Of a stretch of 64,000 bases of DNA, positions 54,469-64,000 are shown piece by piece. Source of the stretch: Paenibacillus maysiensis. Its GTDB lineage: Bacteria > Bacillota > Bacilli > Paenibacillales > Paenibacillaceae. The notes beneath the pieces are model-generated. The model saw only the letters and a program-made list of their open reading frames with translations, did no database searches and was not told the origin of the DNA. The stretch covers positions 1-64,000 of the forward strand of contig NZ_ASRY01000025.1 of the NCBI RefSeq assembly GCF_000520815.1. Reading direction: 5' to 3'. The position numbers were made by a program, and so were the translations under genes. The stretch's first letter is position 1. Every line of letters begins with the position of its first letter.

Positions 54469-56790
54469 CTACTGGCTGATAGGATTAAGAACAACTTCTA
54501 CACGATGGATCCGGTCATCCTGAAAGAGAGGCAGCAGATTTCCATTGACATGATTTCCGTCCACCTGCACCTCCGGTTGTCCTTTGGATAACTTCAATGG
54601 ATTCCGGATGGTAATTTCATAACGCGTGCCGCGGAATTCTCTGTATACCTGGGCTTGCTCCCAATCCGCAGGGAAACACGGGTCAATTCGGAGCCCGTCA
54701 TAATCCCGCTTGATCCCCATAATCCCTTCCAAGAGCGACATGAGTCCCCATGCCGAGGTTCCAGTCGTCCAGGATTGATAGGACTTCCCATAATATTTGG
54801 GGTGAATGGAATAACAATTAGTGAAGACATACGGTTCCGCCCCGGATTGTGTGGATGGATTCGCTTCGCTGTCCGGAATGATCTTCAGTAATGTACGTAT
54901 GGCTTCTACTCCCCGGCCTGCCTTGCAATCCGCCATAATCTTGAAACCGGTCGCGTGACAGTAAACTCCACCGTTCTCGAATAGCCCGGGAAGCATACCG
55001 GCCATTCTACCTACATGCGGGGAATATTCCATATAAGGAGGCATATTGATCGGGAAGCCAAATTCATGCTCCATGCTGTCCATGGATTCCAGTACCTTGG
55101 GTAGCTTCTCTTCATCAGGAATATCTGCAAGTACGGCCCACGATTGTGCGTTAATATAGATTTTGCTCCCCTCGCTGTCTTTGGAGCCGATATTCTCTTC
55201 TTTGCTAAGAGCGCGCATATACCAGCTTCCGTCCCAAGCCGATTCGTTAATCGCATTGCGGAGGATATGGTACTGCTCATCCAAGTATTCAGCATAACCG
55301 TTATCACCCACTCGCCGGATCAACGCTGACAGCTCTTTCAGGGCATAACAGAATTGCTCGGACAGCATGACAGATTCCGCATCGGGATCTGTTGTAATAT
55401 TCAAGGCATCATTCCAATCCGCGAAGAAAATCCGTACCAGGCCATGTTTTCCTTTGTCTTCAATTAACCGGTTAACCGCTGCCTTCACATGCTCCAGCAT
55501 CGTTGCCGAGCCTTCGTCCTGATATTCGATCTCCATATCCAGAAGAGAGTAATCCCCAGTCTCCTTAATCAACTCACATACCGACCAGATAATCCAGAAC
55601 GGCTGGTCTGAATAACGGGTAGCGTCATAAGGATACCACGTTAGTACGGCATGCCCCGCCTTAAACTGATGCCGCAAACATTCGATGATTTCCTCCTTGG
55701 CTCTCTCTTGTCTGTAATTAAGAAGGGCAACGGCAATTTGAAGATTGTCACGCACCCCTTTTTTGCCGACGATGCAGAAGTCTACCTGTTTTTTCACCCA
55801 TTCGTTCATAAGTACGTTCAGCTTCTCATGAGGCGTGTCAATTTGAAGGCTTGCGTATTTGCTTGTCTGGTGCTCCTTAGTTTCCTGTAATGCTTGTTCG
55901 ACATGCTCTCGGCTGCTATAACGCTCCGCCGTTTGAACCGCTTCATCCAACGATTCGCTGACGCCCAGCACATAATACAGCTCCTTCTCTTCACCAGCTG
56001 CCAGTACCAGCTTGTTCTGCAAAACACCGCCAAGATTGACCAGCGTAGTGAGAGAATTCGTACAATCTCTACCCTTAACTACAACGTCAGGCCGCTGGAA
56101 CAACGGTGCCGGCATGGAATCCAATCGGGTATATGTCCCCAGTTCCCCCAGAAACTCTCCAAGATTGCCATCAAAAGCGTGGACGGTTTCCGAGCAGGCG
56201 ATATAACCGTTATATCTATTGTGTGGCGCGAAGGGATGTTTGGACTCGCAGTAAACGCCGTTCAGCTTCTCGTCAAAGAAGGTTTCACAGCTTCTGTACA
56301 TTTCGTAATACCGCGGGTATTTAAACCCTTCCAGTTCAAAGCTCACAGTAGAAAAGAGGCTGATTCGCTTCACTGTATCCGTATTATTCTTTACTTTGAC
56401 CACCCATACCTCGTTGTAGCCTTCATGGGGCACAAAAAGCTTCCAGGAAGCATGGACACCGTTCTTTTGGGACTCTAGGATGGAATACCCTACATTGTGT
56501 TCACAAGAAAAATCCTCGACTTCTTCGTTTAAAGGGCCTTCTCCTATATTCCAGTACACGTTGGCATCATCATCACGTAGGTACAAGTATTTGGCATCCT
56601 GGTTGTTGATCATACACATGTCTGCTTTTGAATTGATATAGTAGCTTCGGCCATGCCCGATTTGGGAAACCTGCGTGCAATACCCTTGTTCGCTCCACAA
56701 GTAATTGTACCAATGCCTAGGGGTCCGTGGCGTATCAATGATACAGGAATTCCCGTCCTCGGTAAAACGGTGAATTTTATCTACTTTCAT
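54469..56790 (-). CDS. GH94-family glycoside phosphorylase (specificity unknown)
   Basis: The 773-residue protein is shorter than, and clearly distinct from, the cellobiose phosphorylase at 16860-19295, but shares its plan: an N-terminal beta-sandwich (HWYNYLWSEQGYCTQVSQIG, FFDEKLNGVYCESKHP) and an (alpha/alpha)6 barrel. The general-acid motif is kept as FFADWNDALNI, and GGVYCHATGFKIMAD and SYQSWTTGTSAWG fit the phosphate and sugar region. The segment equivalent to RDSNQD reads VRDNLQ, so substrate choice differs from cellobiose. It is probably a cytoplasmic phosphorylase for another beta-glucan oligosaccharide or an aldonic disaccharide. GGGAGTGAG precedes the start. It may be transcribed with the GH2 and GH3 genes upstream. 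Confidence 0.87.
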   Translation of the reverse strand: MKVDKIHRFTEDGNSCIIDTPRTPRHWYNYLWSEQGYCTQVSQIGHGRSYYINSKADMCMINNQDAKYLYLRDDDANVYWNIGEGPLNEEVEDFSCEHNVGYSILESQKNGVHASWKLFVPHEGYNEVWVVKVKNNTDTVKRISLFSTVSFELEGFKYPRYYEMYRSCETFFDEKLNGVYCESKHPFAPHNRYNGYIACSETVHAFDGNLGEFLGELGTYTRLDSMPAPLFQRPDVVVKGRDCTNSLTTLVNLGGVLQNKLVLAAGEEKELYYVLGVSESLDEAVQTAERYSSREHVEQALQETKEHQTSKYASLQIDTPHEKLNVLMNEWVKKQVDFCIVGKKGVRDNLQIAVALLNYRQERAKEEIIECLRHQFKAGHAVLTWYPYDATRYSDQPFWIIWSVCELIKETGDYSLLDMEIEYQDEGSATMLEHVKAAVNRLIEDKGKHGLVRIFFADWNDALNITTDPDAESVMLSEQFCYALKELSALIRRVGDNGYAEYLDEQYHILRNAINESAWDGSWYMRALSKEENIGSKDSEGSKIYINAQSWAVLADIPDEEKLPKVLESMDSMEHEFGFPINMPPYMEYSPHVGRMAGMLPGLFENGGVYCHATGFKIMADCKAGRGVEAIRTLLKIIPDSEANPSTQSGAEPYVFTNCYSIHPKYYGKSYQSWTTGTSAWGLMSLLEGIMGIKRDYDGLRIDPCFPADWEQAQVYREFRGTRYEITIRNPLKLSKGQPEVQVDGNHVNGNLLPLFQDDRIHRVEVVLNPISQ

Positions 56791-56860
56791 TATCTCACTC
56801 CCAATTAATAATCATGTTTATGATAGGTATAAAGTAGACTGCATAATAAGTCTCTTCGTT

Positions 56861-59017
56861 TTAACGTACCGGGATCTCAATTGATACGGAAATCAGCCCG
56901 TCAATATCAACCGTCAGTGTTGACACACCAGCTTCATAGCTTGCACGAACAATGGCAAGCAGTCTTCCTTTATACGAGGTAAATTCGCCTTTCGTATAGT
57001 TCTCTGTGGATTGCGGTCTTCCCGTGCCAAATGCTGCCAGCGTTACCGCACCTTCCGCCTTTGCCGTTGCTTTAAGCTCAGCTGTTGGAACCAATCTGCC
57101 TTCCGAGTCGACGATTTCGACAACCGTGTGAATTAACGATTGACCGTCTGCCGCAAGCTCATTCTTGTCAGGAACAATCCGTATTCCTTCGGGTTTACCT
57201 GCGGTGATCAGTTTATCGGATGAAATGCACTTGCCTTCGGTATAACTTACTGCTTCCAAGGTACCCGGTTCATATAAAAGATCAAAACTAGCTGTATATC
57301 TGTTCGTCTTCCCGGTCAGCCTTCTGCCGAGACTCTTTCCATTCAGAATCAGCTCCACTTCTTCAGCTGCAGAATAGATATCTACCTGTATCGGCAAATT
57401 CTCTGACCCCGTCCAACTCCAATGATGCTCGCATTCCGGCCATCCCCATCTGCTCAGAATCTCCAGCTTTCCGTAGTTTTCCGGATTCCTCACAGCTATG
57501 AAAGTCTCCTCTGAACCCCAAACGATTTTGCGGTAGAATAACTGAGGACGTGCCAAACCGCAGAGATCGAAGTCTGAGCAATTGGCCAGGCGCCAAGGAA
57601 ATGGAGAGCTGCCAATGCTGTTATAAGTATTGAGAGTTTCTTCCGGGTGGACATATTTCACTTTTCCAAGTCCCGCTTCGCCAATGTAATCATGGCTCGT
57701 CCATACGAAATCACCAATTACGTGGGAAAACCGTTCTACATCATGCCAGTACTTATCGCACTGAGGGGGCATGCTTTCGGTGCCGCAGATCACTCTGTCT
57801 GGAAAGCTCTCAACTGCATTCTCATAGTGATAGTTCATGTAATTGTATCCGACGACGTCTAAAGGTGCTACGAAGGCTTCCGAATAGTCGGCCCAGATTC
57901 TTATCCCAAAATCGGTATCATAATTCGGGGTGAAGCCTCCGCCATCTTCAAGCATCAGAGACATTTCCTCGTAAAAAGTTACAGTGTCTTCATCGTCAAG
58001 GCCGTTAAAAAAAGAGCATAACGAATTCGTGACCAACCGGGTAGGATCGAGTTCACGCACTCGTTCCGCCAATTGCGCTGCCAGACGGTAACCGTCTGAC
58101 ATTCCTCCGCGTTCCAGCACCTCGTTGCCTGTTGCCCACATGATGATGCTTGGATGGTTCCGGTCACGAAGCATAAATGTTTCCAGATCCTTCGCCCAAT
58201 TCTCTGCGAAGTATAGACTATAATCTTGAGCGTTTTTCTCCATTGTCCAAACGTCGAACGCCTCGTTAATAACCAACAGTCCTAAACGGTCACAAGCATC
58301 AAGTAAATCTCTTGACATCGGATTATGGGCAAATCGAATAGCATTATATCCGTTAACTTTGTGCAGCTTCATTTTCCGAAATTCACTGTCCTTAAACGAG
58401 GCTGCACCTAGAATGCCATTGTCATGATGGACGCAGCCACCTTTAAGCTTAAGGGAACGCCCGTTTAACAAAAAGCCGTTGTGCGGATCAACGGATATCA
58501 TTCGTATCCCAAATTGGGTGCTATCGTGATCAATAACTGACTCTTTATCGGCCAGATCTGCTGTGACTCTGTACAGATTAGGACAATCGATATCCCATAG
58601 ATCCGCATGTTCAACCGCAACTGTTACCCGGCCGACAGCCTTCTCCCCAGCAGGCACGTGCACTTTCACACGACCGGTTCCCGCTTTGATTTTAGAGGTT
58701 TCCTTCATCATCTTGATGTTCAACCAAAGATCGGCCGCATCGCTTGTATTATTTTCAACCGTCGTTTCAACAATGACAAACGCTGTTCCGTTTACAACAT
58801 GAGAAGTATGGACAAAAATTCCCCATGGAGCAATATGCACCTTCGGAGCAACAAGCAAATCGACATGACGGTAAAGCCCCGAGCCCGAATACCAGCGTGC
58901 ATTCGGTTGTGCTCCGTTATTGACAGTAACCATAAGATTATTAGGTCTGCCTGGCTTCAAATATGGCGTAAGGTCAGCGTGGAACGGAGAGTAGCCGTAA
59001 TGATGTTTCGTAACGGT
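56861..59017 (-). pseudogene. GH2 beta-galactosidase-type enzyme lacking its N-terminal part
   Basis: Homology starts at HHYGYSPFHADLTPYLKPGR, immediately after the stop codon of the upstream GH3 gene and in the same frame. The first 110-120 residues (most of the sugar-binding domain) are missing. The first Met is at 58960. The rest is open for about 700 codons: Ig-like domain, barrel with the acid/base Glu in WATGNEVLERG and nucleophile Glu in ICGTESMPP, then DUF4982-like and C-terminal Ig-like domains (IRIVPDKNELAADGQSLIHT onward). Catalytic residues survive, but the fold without its first domain is unlikely to be active. No ribosome site is seen before 58960. Confidence 0.78.
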
Positions 59018-61492
59018 TTACAATGGTGCAATCGTTACCTGTGATGAAAATACCTTACGTTCAACATTAAGTTTGTCACCTATAATCTCAAAGGCACCTT
59101 TTAAACGGATATCTTGAGATGAAGCACCTATAAATACTTCCATCTTCCCTGGTTCCACCACTTGCTCCATATTCAAATCATGAAATGCCAGTTGTTTCAT
59201 ATTCACCTTGAAAGCAATTTTCTTTGTTTCATTCACATCCAAGGTAACCCGTGCAAATCCGACCAGCTGCTTTACAGGTCTTGCAACACTGCTCACACTA
59301 TCCCGGATATAAACCTGAACCACCTCATCCCCGGCAACCTGTCCCGAATTTCTTAGCTTCAATTCTACATTCAATTCTCCGTCTGCCCGAACCGTGTCGT
59401 CGTGTTCCAAGTCGCAATATTTAAATTGTGTATAGCTTAATCCATGTCCAAACGGATATAACGGTGTATTTTGGCCCGTTTTAATATATTCAGCCCACTC
59501 ATTAATATCAATATAGAGCGGCAATCTGCTGTTATACATTGGAATCTGGCCTGTTTCTTTTACAATGGTCACCGGCAGCTTTCCGCTAGGATTCTTCTTT
59601 CCTGTAAGGATATTCACAATTGCATCAGCTCCAGACTGTGCCGGAAGCCATGAATACAAGACCGCTTTACTGTGTTCGCTTACAAAAGGTGTAGCTAACG
59701 GCCGGCCATCTATGATAATTGAAATTACAGGTTTATTCAGCTTAAATACTTCTTCCATCATTTCCAGTTGAGGCTGTTCAAGACCAATGTTGATGTTATC
59801 TTTGTTTTCACCGCAAGTAGCTTCAGGATCAATCATACTTTCTTTGCCGCCTAATACTGCAATGACGATATCCGCCTGTTGCACCGCAGCTTTTACTGAT
59901 TCGATCCCTCCATCTATGGTTTTGAAAATATTGCAGCCTTTGGTGTGCAGTACATGATCTTTCCCAAACTCTGCTTCCAAAACATATTTTACAGATTTAC
60001 AATCCGGGTAAAACATTTGAACAAATTCTTCATTCGTTTTATAGACTCTTTTCGAGGAATCGTCAGAATTTAAATTCTGTCTGATCATATTCATAATGAT
60101 TTCTTTTTGTTCAGGGGTTGGCTTGTCCTCAAATTCAATTCCAATAGATTTTAATGATTCTTTATGTTCGGTAATGGTCCCTGTGTATATCATTCTCAAG
60201 AAGCTGTCTTCTTCGGATTTATCAAAATCACTACTTTTTGTGCTAGCCGATCCAACGGATGAATATCCCCCAAAAAAGTTGGTTTTGGTATCGGAGTTGG
60301 GGCCGATCAGCGCTATTTTCAGGTTCTTTTTGATCGGCAGAATGTTGTCCTCATTTTTGACCAATACCATGGATTTCTCAGCAATCTCTTGTGATAATTC
60401 TGCATTCTCCGCTTTTTTAATTTCATAAAAGAAATCGCCATCTCCATAAGGATTCTCGAATAGTCCTAATGTAAATTTGGTCTCAAGTACCCGCCTTAGC
60501 GAAATGTCAATATGTGCCTCTTCAAGTTCACCTGACTCAACCGCTTCTACCAAGTACTGGTAACACTGGTTGCCAGGTTGTTCTACATCCATTCCAGCTT
60601 TGAATGCCAGGATTCCTGCCTCTTTAGCATCTTCTGCTACTCTATACCGTAAAAATGCATGTGTGATACTGCCATAATCAGCTACAACCAGCCCCTGAAA
60701 GCCCAGCTTGTTTCTTAGAATGTCAGTTAGAAGCCATTTGGACGTAGACACTGCCTGGTCATTTAACATCCCATAACTATTCATTACAGCTTTTATGTTT
60801 GCCTCATGAATGGCTGCTTCAAAGGGGAAGCAATAACTATCCAACAATTTTCTCTCGGATATTTGCTGTTCTCCGCCACCTCTTCCCCCTTCTGCATTTC
60901 CATAACCGACAAAATGCTTGGCGGTAGCCATTACCTCATTGTCACCTTGTATTCCTTTGACAAAAGACACGCCCATTTGCGCAACTAAATAGGGATCCTC
61001 CCCATAGGTTTCACCAATTCTTCCGAATCTAGGATCTCTCCCCAAGTCAAACAGGGGGGAATGTACGGCCTTGAGCCCAAATGCCGTTAATTGTTTTTTG
61101 ACTACCGTACCCATTTTTTGTGCTAAAGCCGGGTCCCAGGTAGAAGCAAGATTAAGAGACTGTGGAAAAGTAGTTGCAGCAGGTATCTGCGCTCCAGCTA
61201 TTCCTTCACTATGAAACAGCCCCGGAATCCCTAATCTCGTTTCCTCAACAAGAAATTTTTGTATGCTTTTTATAGTCTCCTTATCCTTATTAAGGTCACC
61301 TGTAAAGGAATCATTTAAATAGCTTATGGTACCAATTCCATCCTTTAATTTCTCGGCTCTGGCATCATAAACGGATTCTCCTCCATATGAATTTGCACAA
61401 TATAACTGGGCTACTTTCTCCTTCAATGTCATTCTTCCAATTAGATCTTCGACTCTATCATGAATAGAATGACTTGTATCCTTGTAGATCAT
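59018..61492 (-). CDS. Beta-glucosidase/beta-xylosidase (GH3)
   Basis: The 824-residue GH3 enzyme is intact. It shows MTLKEKVAQLYCANSYGG at the N-terminus, LFHSEGIAGAQIPAATTFPQ, DPRFGRIGETYGEDPYLV, TAKHFVGYGNAEGGRGGGEQ and the nucleophile Asp in LVVADYGSITHAF. The second domain has IAVLGGKESMIDPEATCGENKD and the C-terminal FnIII-like domain ends near IAPL. No signal peptide is seen. GAGGAGGAAGAAC precedes ATG 61492. It differs clearly from the other GH3 in the cluster, so the two are not a recent duplication. Substrate may be xylo- or gluco-oligosaccharides. Its stop codon directly borders the truncated GH2. Confidence 0.9.
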   Translation of the reverse strand: MIYKDTSHSIHDRVEDLIGRMTLKEKVAQLYCANSYGGESVYDARAEKLKDGIGTISYLNDSFTGDLNKDKETIKSIQKFLVEETRLGIPGLFHSEGIAGAQIPAATTFPQSLNLASTWDPALAQKMGTVVKKQLTAFGLKAVHSPLFDLGRDPRFGRIGETYGEDPYLVAQMGVSFVKGIQGDNEVMATAKHFVGYGNAEGGRGGGEQQISERKLLDSYCFPFEAAIHEANIKAVMNSYGMLNDQAVSTSKWLLTDILRNKLGFQGLVVADYGSITHAFLRYRVAEDAKEAGILAFKAGMDVEQPGNQCYQYLVEAVESGELEEAHIDISLRRVLETKFTLGLFENPYGDGDFFYEIKKAENAELSQEIAEKSMVLVKNEDNILPIKKNLKIALIGPNSDTKTNFFGGYSSVGSASTKSSDFDKSEEDSFLRMIYTGTITEHKESLKSIGIEFEDKPTPEQKEIIMNMIRQNLNSDDSSKRVYKTNEEFVQMFYPDCKSVKYVLEAEFGKDHVLHTKGCNIFKTIDGGIESVKAAVQQADIVIAVLGGKESMIDPEATCGENKDNINIGLEQPQLEMMEEVFKLNKPVISIIIDGRPLATPFVSEHSKAVLYSWLPAQSGADAIVNILTGKKNPSGKLPVTIVKETGQIPMYNSRLPLYIDINEWAEYIKTGQNTPLYPFGHGLSYTQFKYCDLEHDDTVRADGELNVELKLRNSGQVAGDEVVQVYIRDSVSSVARPVKQLVGFARVTLDVNETKKIAFKVNMKQLAFHDLNMEQVVEPGKMEVFIGASSQDIRLKGAFEIIGDKLNVERKVFSSQVTIAPL

Positions 61493-61563
61493 TGTTCTTC
61501 CTCCTCGTAACGTATCTAGGGAATTTTAGATTGATGTTCCTCTAGTGGAGCATTGGTTATTGA

Positions 61564-62154
61564 TCACTCCACGATTTCAAAAGTCATTCGGTAAGTAAAA
61601 ATACCTTTCTTAATCCTATATTCATCGTGAATATTTTTGGTCCATCCATTGTCCCCACCTAGACCGGCATGTAAGTAATCAATATGAAGAAAGACAGCCG
61701 AGGATGCACCAAGTTCATCTTCATAGGCGGCACTGTCATACTGTTCAATGCTGTGGTTATGAATATCGAAATGGAAGCCGCCCACTGCAGTAATTTTCAC
61801 GCTGTGATCTTTCGTCGATACATATAAATAACGGACATCTTCCTTTCCGCCGCATTCAACCGGAACGACGTATGGAACATGTTGTTCTTCAACTGAACTC
61901 TCATAAATGCCGACGAAGGCCGACGATTTACGGTCTGCATAGTTCTCCCATGGTCCGCGGCCATACCACTTGATATTCTTCCAATCCTCTGAGAAGGTAA
62001 AGCTGAGACCAATTCTCGGAATGGTATCGGCATTAGCATTATTCACGACGGTATTGAAATTTTCAATGCACCCATGGTATAAAGCGTGAACCTGTATAAT
62101 TACGGAAACAGGCGTTGATAATAGCCTTATGGGCTTTATTTCTCGCTTAAGCAA
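61564..62154 (-). pseudogene. C-terminal fragment of a LacZ-type beta-galactosidase (small-chain domain)
   Basis: The frame includes IPRIGLSFTFSEDWKNIKWY, GRGPWENYADRKSSAFVGIY and the late LHIDYLHAGLGGDNGW, all from the beta-galactosidase small-chain (domain 5) region that closes the LacZ active site. The catalytic barrel is absent, and the codons before about residue 30 are not homologous. It is a leftover tail of a different GH2 subgroup from the one at 56861. Confidence 0.85.
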
Positions 62155-62274
62155 TTGTTCACTGAACCGCCGAAAGAGTATAGTAGCCTACTGCACCTTG
62201 CAAACCATTCAGTGATCGATAGCCCAAACGTTTCATTCGAAGGCAGTAAGGGGCATTCACTTATATATTTCTGA

Positions 62275-62520
62275 GATCAGCACCGCAACCAATATCGAAA
62301 AACCAGAAACGGCAGATTGTACAGGATAGCATTCTTGGTCACAAGCCACTCCTTGTCGCCTTAAAAAAATATACTAAGTCCTTCAGTCCGTTCCAAAGGC
62401 TTATTAAGATGACTTCCCTATAGTTGAATTCCTTGAATGCCTTAATGAGACCTGTAACGGGGACAACCCTTTGGCCCTTTTATGTGTCCGCACTGCAACC
62501 TGCTCTACCTTGACACCCAT
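62275..62520 (-). pseudogene. N-terminal remnant of a carbohydrate ABC permease (LplB-like)
   Basis: AAGGAGGTCGCTT precedes ATG 62520, which opens MGVKVEQVAVRTHKRAKG. In a shifted frame the sequence continues TGLIKAFKEFNYREVILIS, LWNGLKDLVYFFKATRSG and then LVTKNAILYNLPFLVF, matching the LplB pattern (GLIIAFKDFNYREGI...SPWVGLKNF...LVTRNTLLYNL). Frameshifts and a deletion of the first membrane helix make it inactive. The 120 bases between this and the beta-galactosidase tail hold nothing I recognise. Confidence 0.72.
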
Positions 62521-62633
62521 AAGCGACCTCCTTCTGGATGTTTCTCTGTCTCCCTCCTACTTATTGTAATAGTCTTCATGGGCAGCTCCTACGGGGGAAA
62601 GTTTCGATTTTCTTTATTATCTTCTGCCTGTGC

Positions 62634-64000
62634 TTACTTTTTGGTTGACTTGGGAAGGCGGATCCGTACAGTGGTTCCTTTACCAGGAAGGCTGGTAAAA
62701 GACAATCCGTACAACGACCCATAGTTCAGTTGAATCCGCTCTTGAATGTTAAGGATGCCAAAGCCGCCCGTGCTTTTGCTAACAGGCCTGATTAACAAAG
62801 CCTCCACTACTTCTTCCCCCATGCCGATGCCGTCATCGCTGATCTCCACGACCAGATCGCTCTTCTCCTCCATAGCGGATACCTGGATCATGCCCGTCTC
62901 CGAATCTTTCTCCAAAATGCCATGCAGAATCGCATTCTCGATTAAGGGCTGCAGCATGATTTTGGGCACCTCACAGCCCAGCAGCAGCGGTGGAACCTTC
63001 AAGGTCAGTGTAATCGCACTATTAAATCGCATGTTTTGGATCGACACATAGGATCCAATATGCCGCAGTTCACTCTCCAAAGTGACGGTCTCACTGCCGT
63101 TCGACAAGCTCAACCGATAGAACAAAGCCAGCCGGTCTACTACTTTGGATATCTCCTCATTACCGGATTCAATAGCCATAACATTGATTAGATCCAGGGT
63201 ATTGTAAAGAAAATGCGGGTTAATCTGTGCCTGCAGTGCCTTCAACTCCTTGTTCTTCACTTCGCGCCCGAGCGTGTAGGTCTCCTCCATCAACCGCGAT
63301 ACATTCTCCACCATCATATTAAAATTAGTTGTTAGCTCTCCGATCTCATCTTGGTTGGCTGGAAGCGGTGACATGCGTAAATTGCCGTCCTTGACCTTGC
63401 GCACATGCCGAATGAGCTGCCGGAGACGTTTGGTTGCCGAACCGGCAATAACGAAGGACAGAATAAAGGTAAGGGGAATAATGAATAAAAAAATTAAGAT
63501 CAGCCGATTGCGCATCCGGTTGCTAGATTCCAGTATGTCCGAGTAGGGCACAATCATCGCTATACTCATATCCGTCTCAGGGATTGCCTCCAGTCCAAGC
63601 AGGATTTGCTGCCCATTGAACTCTATAGTGTCGATTTCCCCATCGGCCGGAACCAGAGGCAGCATATCCTTAAATTCCTTGGAGCTATACAGAAATTCAC
63701 CAGAGGTGCTTAGAACATCACCGCGGTTATTGAATAAGACTACGGAGGTATACGGAGTGGCAACAGCATGTTCCAACACGGAACGAACTGTGCTCTGCGA
63801 GATCCGGGCACGCACAAGGCCATCACTCACCTGTATATTGTGCGCATTTGGAATGACTCGTAAGACGGATACTTCATCGCTGCCCTCTTCCTGTTCAATA
63901 GCGGAGGAAGGTAGCCAGGTGAAGACGGAATGGGAAGCGATAAAGTTCTTGAACCAGAGGCTGTTCTCCAATTTGTCCATGTTCAAATAGTCGGGACTTT
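62634..64000 (-). CDS. YesM-like sensor histidine kinase, partial (runs off the window)
   Basis: At least 455 residues are visible and the frame is open to base 64000. An extracellular sensor part comes first (DYLNMDKLENSLWFKNFIA onward), then a membrane helix (LILIFLFIIPLTFILSFVIAG) and HAMP (RLRQLIRHVRKVKDGNLRM). The His_kinase domain has the phospho-acceptor motif ALQAQINPHFLYNTLDLI, followed by a HATPase with EISDDGIGM and GGFGILNIQERI. YesM kinases work with a YesN-type AraC response regulator and control sugar ABC importers. Both would normally lie alongside; here the permease next to it is a remnant and the regulator is not visible. Confidence 0.92.
   Translation of the reverse strand, partial: SPDYLNMDKLENSLWFKNFIASHSVFTWLPSSAIEQEEGSDEVSVLRVIPNAHNIQVSDGLVRARISQSTVRSVLEHAVATPYTSVVLFNNRGDVLSTSGEFLYSSKEFKDMLPLVPADGEIDTIEFNGQQILLGLEAIPETDMSIAMIVPYSDILESSNRMRNRLILIFLFIIPLTFILSFVIAGSATKRLRQLIRHVRKVKDGNLRMSPLPANQDEIGELTTNFNMMVENVSRLMEETYTLGREVKNKELKALQAQINPHFLYNTLDLINVMAIESGNEEISKVVDRLALFYRLSLSNGSETVTLESELRHIGSYVSIQNMRFNSAITLTLKVPPLLLGCEVPKIMLQPLIENAILHGILEKDSETGMIQVSAMEEKSDLVVEISDDGIGMGEEVVEALLIRPVSKSTGGFGILNIQERIQLNYGSLYGLSFTSLPGKGTTVRIRLPKSTKK

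Noticed and set aside
59018-61492. The two GH3 genes as a recent tandem duplication
   Set aside because: They differ throughout in sequence, N-terminal architecture and active-site context, so they are old paralogues or separately acquired.

Overview
The window looks like chromosome from a plant- or soil-associated Paenibacillus, most likely of the P. polymyxa group. Grounds: moderate GC; strong AGGAGG-type ribosome sites; frequent GTG and TTG starts; a GH48-FN3-CBM3 cellulase beside a GH94 cellobiose phosphorylase; an orphan EctB-type diaminobutyrate aminotransferase (the group's source of Dab for polymyxin); YesM-type histidine kinase and LplB/YtcP-type permease remnants; and Paenibacillus-style GH3/GH2/GH94 clusters. 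This assignment is inference, as no rRNA is present. I saw no tRNA, rRNA or CRISPR array.

Layout. 0-5 kb: a truncated TetR gene, a CD3324-family protein, an HSL-type esterase, an oligopeptide-ABC ATPase remnant and a YyaL-like thioredoxin-fold protein. 5-10.6 kb: a chemoreceptor and a BarA-like hybrid kinase convergent with an OmpR-type regulator. 11-15.5 kb: orphan ectB, a Fur-box-preceded AraC regulator with an MFS exporter, and a flavodoxin-like oxidoreductase. 15.6-25.5 kb: a diguanylate cyclase, cellobiose phosphorylase, a type II thioesterase, a sugar isomerase-like protein, a DUF423 protein, GH48 cellulase and ferritin. 25.7-33.5 kb: AlkC, an acyl-CoA synthetase behind a FapR-like box, an M29 aminopeptidase, two TetR systems with clear palindromic operators, and an epimerase. 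33.6-39 kb: frameshifted TusA/rhodanese and DsrE2 remnants next to a CsoR/CstR-type regulator, a TPP riboswitch with thiM, a DUF421 protein and an FN3 surface protein. 39-47.4 kb: alpha-galactosidase with its LacI regulator, an AraC regulator with a Gfo/Idh oxidoreductase, and a TetR regulator with an MFS pump.

47.4-64 kb is a strongly eroded accessory region. It holds a XerS-like recombinase cut at both ends, a short element whose end resembles Tn7-superfamily termini, and a second repeat array. Then, all on the minus strand, comes a decaying plant-polysaccharide locus: GH51 and acetylesterase pseudogenes, an SDR chimera, GH2 fragments, two intact GH3 enzymes, an intact GH94 phosphorylase, two sugar-ABC-permease remnants, a beta-galactosidase tail and a YesM-like kinase running off the end.

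The genes fit together as beta-glucan and hemicellulose use. Secreted GH48 releases cellobiose and intracellular CBP phosphorolyses it; the right-hand cluster would process beta-linked oligosaccharides, although its own ABC importer is destroyed. The best candidates for something undescribed are the transposon-end and repeat region around 48.1-48.5 kb and the mosaic gene fragments at 51 kb.
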